DNA from: Fibrobacter sp.
GTDB taxonomy: Bacteria > Fibrobacterota > Fibrobacteria > Fibrobacterales > Fibrobacteraceae
Assembly (NCBI GenBank): GCA_024398875.1
Contig: JAKSIJ010000005.1
Span: 96,835 to 160,834 of the forward strand
Direction of reading: 5' to 3'
DNA length: 64,000 nt
The stretch's first letter is position 1. Each line of letters starts with the position of its first letter. A program made the position numbers and the translations under genes. The notes beneath the pieces are model-generated. The model saw nothing but the letters and a program-made list of their open reading frames with translations, searched no databases and was not told the DNA's origin. This document shows positions 48,151 to 56,829 of the stretch, one piece after another.

Positions 48151-49536
48151 ATGGCAAGTAAAAACAAGAAAGAAATCGAATATCTGTGCACGGAATGCGG
48201 CAACACCACCCCAAAATGGTCCGGAAAATGCCCTTTTTGCGGTGCCTGGAGCACATTAAAAGAACACGCGATTGAACACTACGACCCCAATTCCAACCGT
48301 GGAGGCCGTGGTTTGGGTGGCCCCATCCATCAGGTCGTCCCTCTAAAAGACGTTTCTACCGAAGAGACCAAGCGGCTCAGTACCGCCAATTCGGAATTTG
48401 ACCGCGTTTTGGGAGGCGGACTCGCCCCCGGTTCCCTGGTGCTGATTGGCGGCGACCCCGGCATCGGGAAATCCACCTTGGTGCTCTCGACTCTTGCCAC
48501 CATGAACGCTGCCGGCGTAAAGAGCCTCTATGTCAGCGGTGAGGAAAGCGCCGTGCAGGTGAAGCTCCGCAGCGAGCGACTGCAGGTTTCAGGCAGCGAC
48601 ATGCTGCTCCTCTGCGAAACTAGTCTGGAAAAAATTCTGGAAGAGGCAAAGAAGGTCCAGCCCCAGATTCTGGTTATCGACTCCATCCAGACAGTTTACA
48701 AGCAGGATTTGGCTGGAACTCCGGGAAGCATGGGGCAACTTCGGGAATGCACGTTGGACCTGATGGTTTTTGCCAAAAATACGGGCTGCATCACCATCCT
48801 CATCGGGCATGTCACAAAGGACGGCCAGATTGCCGGGCCCCGAATCCTGGAACACATGGTGGATACCGTCATCTACTTTGAGGGCGACCGCAATCACCAA
48901 TACCGCCTGATTCGCACCATCAAGAACCGCTTTGGCGCCACCGATGAAATCGGCGTTTTTGAAATGACGGGACACGGGCTCACGCCCGTAACCAATCCGA
49001 GCAAGGTGTTCCTGCAAGAGAATACGCCACCTACCCCAGGGAATGTGGTTTGCTGCACCATGGAGGGCTCCCGAGCCATGCTGTTTGAGACCCAAGCGCT
49101 TGTAAGCACAACGAACTTTGCGGTTCCACAGCGGGTGGCGGCGGGAATCGACCCGAAACGGTTGACGATTATTCTTGCTTTGCTGGAGAAGTTTGGCGGG
49201 GTGACCATCGGTGCGTCTGATGTATTTGCAAGCATTGCTGGCGGCATGAAGGTGAACGATGCCTCCTCTGATTTGGCGCTGGCACTTGCCATTGCCAGCA
49301 ACCACTTGGGCATTCCCATCGGGCGGCAGACCATCGCCATCGGGGAACTTGGCCTAAGCGGTGAGGTTCGCAGCGTGCACCTGCTAGATCAGCGATTGAA
49401 GGAAGCCCGCCGATTGGGCATGACAGAAGCAGTCATTCCGGCCAACGGAAAGGTTCCGGAAAATACCGAGGGCGTGAAGATTATTCGCATTGCGACCATT
49501 GGCGACGCCATCAAATGGCTGATGGATAGGAAATAA
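48151..49536 (+). CDS. radA: DNA repair protein RadA
   Basis: RadA is a RecA-like branch-migration factor in recombination. The 461-residue product has an N-terminal C4 zinc finger (CTECGNTTPKWSGKCPFCGAW), Walker A GGDPGIGKSTLVLST, the RadA-specific KNRFGATDE motif and a C-terminal Lon-like domain (SSDLALALAIASNHLGIPI). The frame is open upstream to 47947, but the zinc finger requires the ATG at 48151. No ribosome site; TATATTCTAG lies just before the ATG, fitting a leaderless message. The next gene is convergent with a 4-bp gap. Confidence 0.95.
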   Translation: MASKNKKEIEYLCTECGNTTPKWSGKCPFCGAWSTLKEHAIEHYDPNSNRGGRGLGGPIHQVVPLKDVSTEETKRLSTANSEFDRVLGGGLAPGSLVLIGGDPGIGKSTLVLSTLATMNAAGVKSLYVSGEESAVQVKLRSERLQVSGSDMLLLCETSLEKILEEAKKVQPQILVIDSIQTVYKQDLAGTPGSMGQLRECTLDLMVFAKNTGCITILIGHVTKDGQIAGPRILEHMVDTVIYFEGDRNHQYRLIRTIKNRFGATDEIGVFEMTGHGLTPVTNPSKVFLQENTPPTPGNVVCCTMEGSRAMLFETQALVSTTNFAVPQRVAAGIDPKRLTIILALLEKFGGVTIGASDVFASIAGGMKVNDASSDLALALAIASNHLGIPIGRQTIAIGELGLSGEVRSVHLLDQRLKEARRLGMTEAVIPANGKVPENTEGVKIIRIATIGDAIKWLMDRK

Positions 49537-49540
49537 AATA

Positions 49541-50509
49541 TCATCGCCTCATAGGGCAACGGGAGCATCCAGCTTCCGGCGCAGCAGGGTTTCCGAAGCG
49601 GCGTTCAGGATTCGGGCAATGGCTTTCGGAACCATCGGGATAAATCCAGAGCTCATCTGCGAAGGGACAGCCGAGTTGCGGGCCCGCGACAGGAGAATTC
49701 TGAGAAACCGCGGTTGAATGCCGCGCAGAAGCGAGAGAAAACGGCGCCGATTCCGGTCTCGCAAAAAACAAACTGCCTTCGCTGCGGAGGATTTTGGACT
49801 GCAGTTTCTGGCGAAGCTCGTCCAATTCCGCTGCCGTCAATTCATAGCGGTTGCGGAAATCTGTCGCAGTCGCAGACAAGAATACCGCTGGATTCCATTT
49901 GATGTGGTGAATGCCAATGGATTCCGCCCAATGGAGAATGTCTTCTGCCTGATGCAAGTTTTTGCGATGGAGCGTAACCTGGAAAGAGATGGTCGCGAGG
50001 CGTTCGCAAGAGAACTGCTCGCGAGAATTCCGCCCGCAAGAAAGGCGTTCGCGGACCTTCAGTAACCGCAGCACATTGCCTTTCCACTGTTCAAAAGAAA
50101 TGCCAGGCATCATCTCCTGAAAAACATCTGCGGAAAATCCCATGCAACTGACTTTTATGTCTCGCGAAACCCACACCAATCGTTCCAGCCCATCCTCTGT
50201 CCCCCACACTCCCGGAAATGTTCCATTTGTAGTAATGTTCAGAGGAATTTTGCGGGATTCACAAAGCGCAACAAGTTTTTCAAATTGCGAATAAAGTAAC
50301 GGTTCGCCCATGGTGCTTGGAATTACTTCCGTGAGGGCAGACTGAGGATTTGTCGCCGTGCCCACATTGAGACAGAACTTTTCAATGGCGGTCTGTGCTA
50401 TTTCAAAAGGCATCTCGCCCATGCCAAACGGGGATTTTCGCTGGTTCAAAAAACAAAGCGGGCAATGAAGATTGCAAATGTCCGGATTTGTGAGAAGCGT
50501 GAGACGCAT
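49541..50509 (-). CDS. Radical SAM protein with C-terminal Cys cluster
   Basis: The 322-residue enzyme has the cluster motif CNLHCPLC near residue 12 and GMGEMPF. Later segments STMGEPLLYSQFEKLVALCE (glycine-rich SAM loop) and LNITTNGTF fit a radical SAM barrel. The last 45 residues contain CPFADELWIYPDG ... CPNPERRFG ... CSRCPMRR, a SPASM-like second cluster region. Such proteins often modify peptides or act as maturases, but no precursor peptide was recognised nearby and the substrate is unknown. An AATTCAAAATTC tract lies directly upstream. Confidence 0.8.
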   Translation of the reverse strand: MRLTLLTNPDICNLHCPLCFLNQRKSPFGMGEMPFEIAQTAIEKFCLNVGTATNPQSALTEVIPSTMGEPLLYSQFEKLVALCESRKIPLNITTNGTFPGVWGTEDGLERLVWVSRDIKVSCMGFSADVFQEMMPGISFEQWKGNVLRLLKVRERLSCGRNSREQFSCERLATISFQVTLHRKNLHQAEDILHWAESIGIHHIKWNPAVFLSATATDFRNRYELTAAELDELRQKLQSKILRSEGSLFFARPESAPFSLASARHSTAVSQNSPVAGPQLGCPFADELWIYPDGSESHCPNPERRFGNPAAPEAGCSRCPMRR

Positions 50510-50515
50510 GGATAC

Positions 50516-50560
50516 TCAATTCAAAATTCACAATGCAAAATTCAAAATTAATAATTTATT
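50516..50560. repeat. AATTCAAAATTC tract without hairpin
   Basis: CAATTCAAAATTCACAATGC and AAAATTCAAAATTAATAATT lie between the radical SAM and thioredoxin-reductase-like genes. They match the tracts at 17119 and 43742. Confidence 0.6.
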
Positions 50561-50606
50561 TAGTTGCATCACACGATTTAGTTATCAATGCAAAAAAATA
50601 GTTTTA

Positions 50607-51476
50607 CTACAGGGTTTCATTGCGTAGGAACTTGATGGCGGCGAGGCCAGCAATAGCGCCCTCGCCCACGGCTACAGCCACCTGCAAAGTGCCTCCGGTA
50701 CAATCGCCAGCAGCAAAAAGGCCTGGAATTGAAGTCTGGAAATCCTTGTTCAGAACAAGATTTCCGTTCTCGAAAGCAGCGCCCGCTTTCTTCGCCAAAT
50801 CCGTTGCAGAGGCACTACCGAGAGCGACGAACAATCCATCGAAAGCGGCGGATGTCCCGTCCGCAAATTCCACGCCCGCGAAAGCATCATCGCCCACAAG
50901 GCCCTTCAACTTGCGATTTTCAATCTTGATGGAATCAGGGAACTGCGCGCGAAGTTCGCTATCGTTGGTAAGTAAAGTCACGGAGCCCACCACAGGCAAA
51001 AGTTCCGAGGCTTCGTGAAGAGCGTACTCGCCGGCGCCGAGAACAGCTACATTCTTTTCCCGATAGAAAAATGCATCGCAGACGGCGCAGTAACTCACGC
51101 CATGTCCTTCCAACTCAGCCATCCGCGGAAGAGGTTGCTTCTGGCGGGCAGCACCTGTAGCGAGAATGCAACTGCGACCCTTGTATTCAACGCCAGCGGA
51201 GGTGGTGGCAACAAATGCTGTTCCATCAAAGAACAAATCCGTCACTTCCCCATCGTCAATTTTTGCACCGAGAGCAGCCGCCTGCTTTTTCCCGATATTG
51301 AAGAGGTCCGTGCCAGCCATAGGTTTTTCCAAGCCATAGTAGTTTTCAATGAGATGAGCCTTCTCAAGGGCGCCCATATCCTTCCCCACCAACTGCACGG
51401 AAAGTTTGGAACGAAGCGCATATAGCGCCGCTGAAATTCCTGCCGGGCCATACCCGAGAATGAGCAAATCTTCCAT
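50607..51476 (-). CDS. Thioredoxin reductase-like FAD/NAD(P) oxidoreductase
   Basis: The 289-residue flavoprotein has the FAD-binding GYGPAGISAALYA at the N-terminus, the redox-active CAVCDAFFYR (CxxC) near residue 132, the NAD(P)-binding VAVLGAGEYALHEASELL and the C-terminal FAD segment GLFAAGDCTGGTLQVAVAVGEG. It is a little shorter than classical TrxB (about 310). AGAGG lies before the ATG. Thioredoxin or a related dithiol protein is the expected partner, but a ferredoxin-linked variant cannot be excluded. It is followed by no clear terminator. Confidence 0.85.
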   Translation of the reverse strand: MEDLLILGYGPAGISAALYALRSKLSVQLVGKDMGALEKAHLIENYYGLEKPMAGTDLFNIGKKQAAALGAKIDDGEVTDLFFDGTAFVATTSAGVEYKGRSCILATGAARQKQPLPRMAELEGHGVSYCAVCDAFFYREKNVAVLGAGEYALHEASELLPVVGSVTLLTNDSELRAQFPDSIKIENRKLKGLVGDDAFAGVEFADGTSAAFDGLFVALGSASATDLAKKAGAAFENGNLVLNKDFQTSIPGLFAAGDCTGGTLQVAVAVGEGAIAGLAAIKFLRNETL

Positions 51477-51534
51477 AAAAACCTCTTTTACTTTCGTAAA
51501 ATAACAAAAATTACCGAGACGATGGATTTTATAG

Positions 51535-51568
51535 CAAAAATCCTGGCTTCCAGGGAAGTCAGGATTTT
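51535..51568 (-). terminator. Intrinsic terminator after adk
   Basis: On the minus strand AAAATCCTGACTTCC pairs with GGAAGCCAGGATTTT (one mismatch, CT loop) and enters a T run. It lies about 75 bases downstream of the adk stop. Confidence 0.85.
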
Positions 51569-51644
51569 AAATTTTGCGGATGCGGCTCACCGCGGGCGTT
51601 CTTATTAATCAATCGTCAGAGGCGAGAGCAAAGGCCAATCAGAA

Positions 51645-52301
51645 TTACTTCTTGCCGCACTTCTTGGCGCAAGCCTTCTTAGCAGGAGCTTTCTTAGCGC
51701 ACTTGCAATTAGCCTTGCAGAACTTCACATATTCGGCGAGAGTATCGCAGAACACTTCGTCCGGAGTGTTGTCGCCGTTGATGTGGCTGATGATCTTCTT
51801 GTCATACTTGCCGAGCACCTTGGCGGTAGATTCCTTGTAAACCTTGAGACGGTTCTTGATGACGGATTCGTCAGCGTCGTCCTTGCGGCCTTCAATCTTG
51901 GCGCGGTTCAGGATGCGGGCCACGATAGTGGATTCGTCCTTGATGTCCAAAACGAAGATGTGCTTCACGTCCACCACAGACTTGATGAGAGCCACCTGTG
52001 CGACCGTGCGAGGAATGCCATCGAGGAGAAGGGTATCCTTATCCGGGTTGACCTTGTTCGTATTGACGAGGCCTTCAATGAAGCGGCCAAAGATTTCCAC
52101 TGTAGCTTCATCGGGAACCAAGAGGCCCTTGCTGGAATAGGAAGCAAGGAGCTTGCCGGATTCGCTGGAAGGAGCGATTCCACGGAAAATATCGCCCGTG
52201 GAGATGTGCTTGAGGGAAGTGGTAGCAGCGAGCTTAGCGCCAACAGTGCCCTTACCGGAACCAGGTGCGCCAAAAATCAATACTGCAGGAATCTTTGCCA
52301 T
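51645..52301 (-). CDS. adk: Adenylate kinase with Cys/Lys-rich C-terminal tail
   Basis: Adk interconverts AMP, ADP and ATP. The 218-residue protein has the P-loop FGAPGSGKGTVGAKLA, the AMP site HISTGDIFRG, DGIPRTVAQ and the lid region RILNRAKIEGRKDDADESVI. The lid lacks the zinc-binding cysteines, so it is a short-lid type. The last 25 residues (CKANCKCAKKAPAKKA then CAKKCGKK) form a Cys/Lys/Ala tail not typical of Adk. AGAGG precedes the ATG; TATCTTTC 43 bases upstream is a likely promoter element. Confidence 0.9.
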   Translation of the reverse strand: MAKIPAVLIFGAPGSGKGTVGAKLAATTSLKHISTGDIFRGIAPSSESGKLLASYSSKGLLVPDEATVEIFGRFIEGLVNTNKVNPDKDTLLLDGIPRTVAQVALIKSVVDVKHIFVLDIKDESTIVARILNRAKIEGRKDDADESVIKNRLKVYKESTAKVLGKYDKKIISHINGDNTPDEVFCDTLAEYVKFCKANCKCAKKAPAKKACAKKCGKK

Positions 52302-52343
52302 AATGTTAACCTCTTAGGTTTGTGTTGTTGAATTTTTCGGGCG

Positions 52344-52351
52344 GAAAGATA
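52344..52351 (-). promoter_or_regulatory. Putative promoter element TATCTTTC for adk
   Basis: TATCTTTC on the minus strand, in the 70-bp gap between clpC and adk, 43 bases before the adk ATG and upstream of its AGAGG. Confidence 0.45.
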
Positions 52352-52371
52352 GAAAACAAGGGTTCGCAATC

Positions 52372-54879
52372 CTAGTTGCTCTCAATCTTTTCGCAGCTGA
52401 AACAAAGCTTATCGCCATCTACACCGATGCTGATGGTGGAGAAGTCCGTCAATTTGCCGAGGAGAAGGCCTTCCGCAATTTCGTCTTCCACCAGTTGCTG
52501 GATGGAACGGCGGATGGGGCGGGCACCCAAAGCAGAATCGTAGTTGTGGCTAACGATGAATTCCTTCGCCTCCTGAGAGACTTCCAGAAGGATTCCTCTT
52601 TCGGAGAGGTTCTTCTGCAAGAAGGTGAGCTGGATATCCACCACAGACACCAAGTCCTGCTTGGAAAGCGGGCGGAACACAATCTGCTCATCAATGCGGT
52701 TCAGGAACTCCGGAGAGAACACACGTTTGACTTCTTCGCGGATGGCGGTTTCCATACGTTCGTAGTCGTCGGTCTCCCCCATCTTGGTAAAGCCCATGCC
52801 ACTGCTGTGGCGAACTTCGCGAGCGCCAGCGTTACTGGTCATGATGATGATGGTGTTCTTGAAATTAATTTTGCGGCCAAAGCTATCCGTCAAAATGCCA
52901 TCGTCCAGAATCTGGAGGAGGAGATTGTACACGTCCGGATGGGCCTTTTCGATTTCATCCAGAAGCACAACGGAGTACGGGCGTTTGCGAACCTTTTCGC
53001 TAAGTTGTCCGCCATTTTCTTCAAAGCCCACATATCCCGGAGGCGCGCCAATCAAGCGGCTAATGCTGTGCTTTTCCATATATTCGCTCATGTCGATGCG
53101 AATCATGGAATCCTCGCTCCCGAAGAGAGAAAGGCTCAAGACTTTTGCAAGTTCTGTTTTTCCAACACCTGTGGGGCCAAGGAAGAGGAAACTTCCCATG
53201 GGGCGCTTGGTATCGCGAATGCCAGCACGAGTGCGGCGAATGGCCTTCACCACGGCATCTACGGCCTGGTCCTGACCAATGACACGTTCCTTGATTTCAT
53301 CACCCAAGTGGAGGAGTTTCTGAGCCTCTTCGCCACCAAGGCGGCTTACAGGAATGCCCGTCATCTTGCTAATCACATCGCGAATGACATTCTCATCCAC
53401 CACAGGCGTTGCATCACCTGTCTGCTCTGCAGCCAAGGCCTTCTTCCGTTCCGCAATGCGGGTTTCCAAATCTTCCACCTTGTCGCGGAGAGAAGCGGCC
53501 TTCTCGAAATCCTGATCGCCAACAGCATCTTCCTTCTGCTGCAGGGCATCGGCCAGTTCCGCTTCCATATCCTTCAAATCCTGGGGGATGGAAATGGAAT
53601 CCAGACGCACGCGGGCACCCGCTTCATCCAAGACGTCAATCGCCTTATCGGGCAGGAACCGCTCGCTAATGTAGCGCTCCGCCAGGTTCACAGACGCGCG
53701 AATGGCCTCCGGCGTGTAGCGCACCTTATGATGCTGCTCATACTTGCCGCGGAGCCCGTCCAGAATCTGGATGGAATCTTCTGCGTTGGGCGGATTCACC
53801 GTAATCGTCTGGAAGCGACGTTCCAAAGCTGCATCCTTCTCGATGTACTTGCGGTATTCATCAAGAGTTGTGGCGCCAATGCACTGGAGTTCGCCGCGGG
53901 CAAGGGCGGGCTTGAAAATGTTGGAGGCATCCAAACTGCCTTCGGAACCGCCGGCACCCACGATGGTATGAAGTTCATCGATGAAGAGAATGACGGAGCT
54001 ATCCACACGCTGGAGTTCCATAATAAGGCCCTTCACGCGCTCCTCAAACTGACCGCGGTACTTTGTGCCAGCCACCATAGCAGCCACATCCAAAGTGACC
54101 ACGCGCTTGTTTGCGAGCAAATCCGGAATTTTCTTCTGAACAATCTTCTGCGCCAGGCCTTCCACAATGGCGGTCTTACCTACGCCCGGTTCGCCAATCA
54201 ATGCAGGATTGTTCTTCTTGCGACGGCAGAGAATCTGAATCAAGCGTTCAATTTCTGCTTCACGACCGATGATGGGGTCCAACTTTCCGGCACGAGCCAT
54301 CGCCGTCAAATCGCGGCCAAAGTGCTCCAGAATCGGCGTCTTGGAACGAGATGCAGGACGGCCTGGAATCGGGCGTTCGCGGACATCTTCGCCAGCTTCA
54401 CGAGCCTCCTCGCCACCACCGCGCTTCAGTTGTTCCAAAGTGCGGGCAAAATTTTCATACGTCACGCCGTATGTAGAAAGCGTCCCCGCTGCCGGAGAAT
54501 CCGCCTGCTGCAAAATGGCCAGCATCAAATGTTCAGGACCAATATACTGGTCCCCTTCTTCCTTGGCAATCTTTGCGGCATTGAACATCACCGCCTTGGA
54601 GCGCACCGTAAAGGAAAGAAGTCCACCGTGGTTATCGCCACCGATGGTCATGAGGCCGCCATCATTGGTAAGGGCCCGCTGAACCGTCTCGCCCAAATCC
54701 GAGAGGTTCACCTTCAAGGCCTTCAGCACTTCTGCCGCATAGCCCGAATCCTCGCGAACAAGGCCCAGAAGCAAGTGTTCCACCGTAATGCTGTCACTCC
54801 CTAGATTGCGGGCGGCCATGCGGGCAGCCTGGAGAACAGCCTTGGACTTCGCAGAAAACAATCCGTTATTATCTGACAT
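52372..54879 (-). CDS. clpC: ClpC-type AAA+ unfoldase
   Basis: ClpC unfolds proteins for the ClpP protease. The 835-residue protein has two N-terminal Clp-N repeats, a first AAA domain ([18 protein letters not shown]), a UVR-like middle segment ([16 protein letters not shown]) characteristic of ClpC over ClpA/ClpB, and a second AAA domain ([20 protein letters not shown]). The ATG at 54879 follows AGGAGC; an in-frame start further up overlaps lolD and is less likely. It is downstream of lolD in the same direction, with a 17-bp gap. ClpP and adaptor genes are not in the window. Confidence 0.95.
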   Translation of the reverse strand: MSDNNGLFSAKSKAVLQAARMAARNLGSDSITVEHLLLGLVREDSGYAAEVLKALKVNLSDLGETVQRALTNDGGLMTIGGDNHGGLLSFTVRSKAVMFNAAKIAKEEGDQYIGPEHLMLAILQQADSPAAGTLSTYGVTYENFARTLEQLKRGGGEEAREAGEDVRERPIPGRPASRSKTPILEHFGRDLTAMARAGKLDPIIGREAEIERLIQILCRRKKNNPALIGEPGVGKTAIVEGLAQKIVQKKIPDLLANKRVVTLDVAAMVAGTKYRGQFEERVKGLIMELQRVDSSVILFIDELHTIVGAGGSEGSLDASNIFKPALARGELQCIGATTLDEYRKYIEKDAALERRFQTITVNPPNAEDSIQILDGLRGKYEQHHKVRYTPEAIRASVNLAERYISERFLPDKAIDVLDEAGARVRLDSISIPQDLKDMEAELADALQQKEDAVGDQDFEKAASLRDKVEDLETRIAERKKALAAEQTGDATPVVDENVIRDVISKMTGIPVSRLGGEEAQKLLHLGDEIKERVIGQDQAVDAVVKAIRRTRAGIRDTKRPMGSFLFLGPTGVGKTELAKVLSLSLFGSEDSMIRIDMSEYMEKHSISRLIGAPPGYVGFEENGGQLSEKVRKRPYSVVLLDEIEKAHPDVYNLLLQILDDGILTDSFGRKINFKNTIIIMTSNAGAREVRHSSGMGFTKMGETDDYERMETAIREEVKRVFSPEFLNRIDEQIVFRPLSKQDLVSVVDIQLTFLQKNLSERGILLEVSQEAKEFIVSHNYDSALGARPIRRSIQQLVEDEIAEGLLLGKLTDFSTISIGVDGDKLCFSCEKIESN

Positions 54880-54896
54880 ATCTGCTCCTATTGCTT

Positions 54897-55589
54897 CTAT
54901 TCCACATTCTGAATGCAACCGCCGTGCATGACAACGCGACGCTTTGCAAAAGATGCCAATTTTTCATCGTGAGTGACAATGAGGAAAGCCTGATTAAATT
55001 TCTCGTTCAGTTCGCCGAAGAGCTCGTTGAGCTTTGCGGAATTGGCCTCATCCAGATTACCACTGGGTTCATCCGCCAGAATCAGGTCCGGATGGTTCAT
55101 GAGGGCGCGAGCGATAGCGATGCGCTGACGTTCTCCGCCGGAAAGTTCCCGAGGCAAGTGTTTGAGGCGATCCTTGAGGCCCACGGTTTCCAGAAGCATT
55201 TCTGCACGCTCGCGGCATTCTGCATCGCTGGTCCCGAGAATGCGGCCCGGCACGCAGACATTCTCCAGCGCCGAGAATTCCGAAAGCAGATGATGGAACT
55301 GGAAGACAAAGCCCACCTGGACCCGATGGTACATATCCTTTTCGCGGTCGCTGAACTGGCTGAGGGCCTTCCCCTTGAACAAAATCTCGCCAGAGGTAGG
55401 CGTATCCAGCATGCCCACCAAGTTGAGGAATGTGGATTTACCGGAACCGGAAGAACCTGTAAGCGCCACCAACTCCCCTGCGTTCATGGAGAAGTTCACG
55501 CCCTTCAAGATCTCAAGCTCTTCGCCGGTTTCCTTAAACACGCGACGCAAATCTTTTGTTTGAAGCAGAGGCTTTTCCAAATTACTCAT
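54897..55589 (-). CDS. lolD: Lipoprotein-releasing ABC transporter ATPase LolD
   Basis: LolD drives release of outer-membrane lipoproteins from the inner membrane. The 230-residue ATPase has Walker A TGSSGSGKSTFLNLVG, Q-loop region GFVFQFHHLLSEFSALENV (LolD-like), signature LSGGERQRIAIARAL and Walker B LILADEPSGNLDEANS. The ATG at 55589 overlaps the end of lolE (8 bases), and the family N-terminus begins there; a longer in-frame start inside lolE is rejected. The pair serves the lipoproteins seen elsewhere in the window. Confidence 0.92.
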   Translation of the reverse strand: MSNLEKPLLQTKDLRRVFKETGEELEILKGVNFSMNAGELVALTGSSGSGKSTFLNLVGMLDTPTSGEILFKGKALSQFSDREKDMYHRVQVGFVFQFHHLLSEFSALENVCVPGRILGTSDAECRERAEMLLETVGLKDRLKHLPRELSGGERQRIAIARALMNHPDLILADEPSGNLDEANSAKLNELFGELNEKFNQAFLIVTHDEKLASFAKRRVVMHGGCIQNVE

Positions 55590-56829
55590 GACGAATTGCC
55601 CCCACAGGATCCAAGCGGCTCGCCTTCCACGCCGGCAACAACGTCGCCAGCACACAAAGCGCCACGCCAATCACAAAAATCAAAATCACATCCAGAACAT
55701 GCAACGACACTGGGAAATAAGGAATCACATAGACATCGCCGGGGAGCTTGATAAAGTGGTAGGCCTCCTGCAACTTGCAGAGAACTATGCCAATCGTTCC
55801 ACCCACCAGCGTTCCACCCACACCGATGAAACTGCCCATAAGCATGAATACACGCATCACCGCAGCCTTGCTAAATCCCATACTGCGAAGAATGCCGATT
55901 TCCTTGGTCTTGTCAATCACCACCATAATCAGGGAACTGATGATGTTGAATGCGGCCACCAGAATGATGAGGCAAATCACTGCCGCCACAATGAACTTCT
56001 CATAGTTCATCCACTTGAGGAGCGTAATGTTCTTGGACTTCCAATCCAACACGTAGTAGGGATAGGTAAGCCATTCCGCAATGCGGTTCACAGACTCCCC
56101 TGCCAACCAATGGTCCTTGATGCGGAACTGAATGCCAGAAACCGCATCGCCCATTCCGAGAAGCTTCTGAAGCTCTGAAATTCCCACATAGGCAAGGTTT
56201 CCGTCATACTCGTAAGTGCCCGTTTCAAAGATGCCACTCACTACAGCCATCATCATCTTGGGGCCGCCGGCACCCATCATCTCGTCCGGACTCTGGAAAG
56301 TCTGCAGCACCAGCTTATCGCCCACCACAACCCGCAGGCGGTTGGCTAAGCCGGAGCCCAAAATAATTCCCGGACGACGAACTCCAGCCATATCCTCCAA
56401 GCTATCCACGGAGTAATTGCCCCACTTCATAAACTTGTAGATGTCCGTAACACCTTTGGAGGTTTCAGAATCGATACCGTAAATGACAATGCCGTCATTC
56501 ACCTTCTTGGAACTGATTCCCACCTTGTAGATGATGAAAGGAGATGCCGCCACCACTGACGAATCCCGAGTGCGGACTTCATTCATCAAGCTGTCGTACG
56601 GAACAATGGTTTCCCCGTTGTAAGACATCAACTCAAAGTGAGCGTCCTTCCCAATCATCTGGGCCGTAACCTCTTCCTCAAACCCATTCACTGCAGAGAG
56701 GGCCACAATCAGCGCAAATACGCCAATGCTCACGCCCAGCATACTGAAAATGCCAATGAGGGAGACGAAGAGGCTCTTTCGTTGGGCCCCCAGGTAACGC
56801 CAGGCAATGAGGAATTCGAGTTTTTTCAT
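55582..56829 (-). CDS. lolE: Lipoprotein-releasing system permease LolC/LolE
   Basis: The 415-residue inner-membrane protein has an N-terminal helix (SLFVSLIGIFSMLGVSIGVFALI), a large periplasmic domain and three C-terminal helices with FIVAAVICLIILVAAFNIIS and the FtsX-like TKEIGILRSMGFSKAAVMRVF. Such one-permease systems may act as homodimers (LolF type); a second permease was not seen. It overlaps lolD at its end and shares one base with the lysS stop (TAATG), so lysS-lolE-lolD-clpC appear as one transcription unit. Confidence 0.9.
   Translation of the reverse strand: MKKLEFLIAWRYLGAQRKSLFVSLIGIFSMLGVSIGVFALIVALSAVNGFEEEVTAQMIGKDAHFELMSYNGETIVPYDSLMNEVRTRDSSVVAASPFIIYKVGISSKKVNDGIVIYGIDSETSKGVTDIYKFMKWGNYSVDSLEDMAGVRRPGIILGSGLANRLRVVVGDKLVLQTFQSPDEMMGAGGPKMMMAVVSGIFETGTYEYDGNLAYVGISELQKLLGMGDAVSGIQFRIKDHWLAGESVNRIAEWLTYPYYVLDWKSKNITLLKWMNYEKFIVAAVICLIILVAAFNIISSLIMVVIDKTKEIGILRSMGFSKAAVMRVFMLMGSFIGVGGTLVGGTIGIVLCKLQEAYHFIKLPGDVYVIPYFPVSLHVLDVILIFVIGVALCVLATLLPAWKASRLDPVGAIRHE

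Noticed and set aside
52495..54804. A 769-codon open frame antisense to clpC
   Set aside because: It mirrors the codon bias of clpC, has no ribosome site or domain, and clpC has all family motifs.
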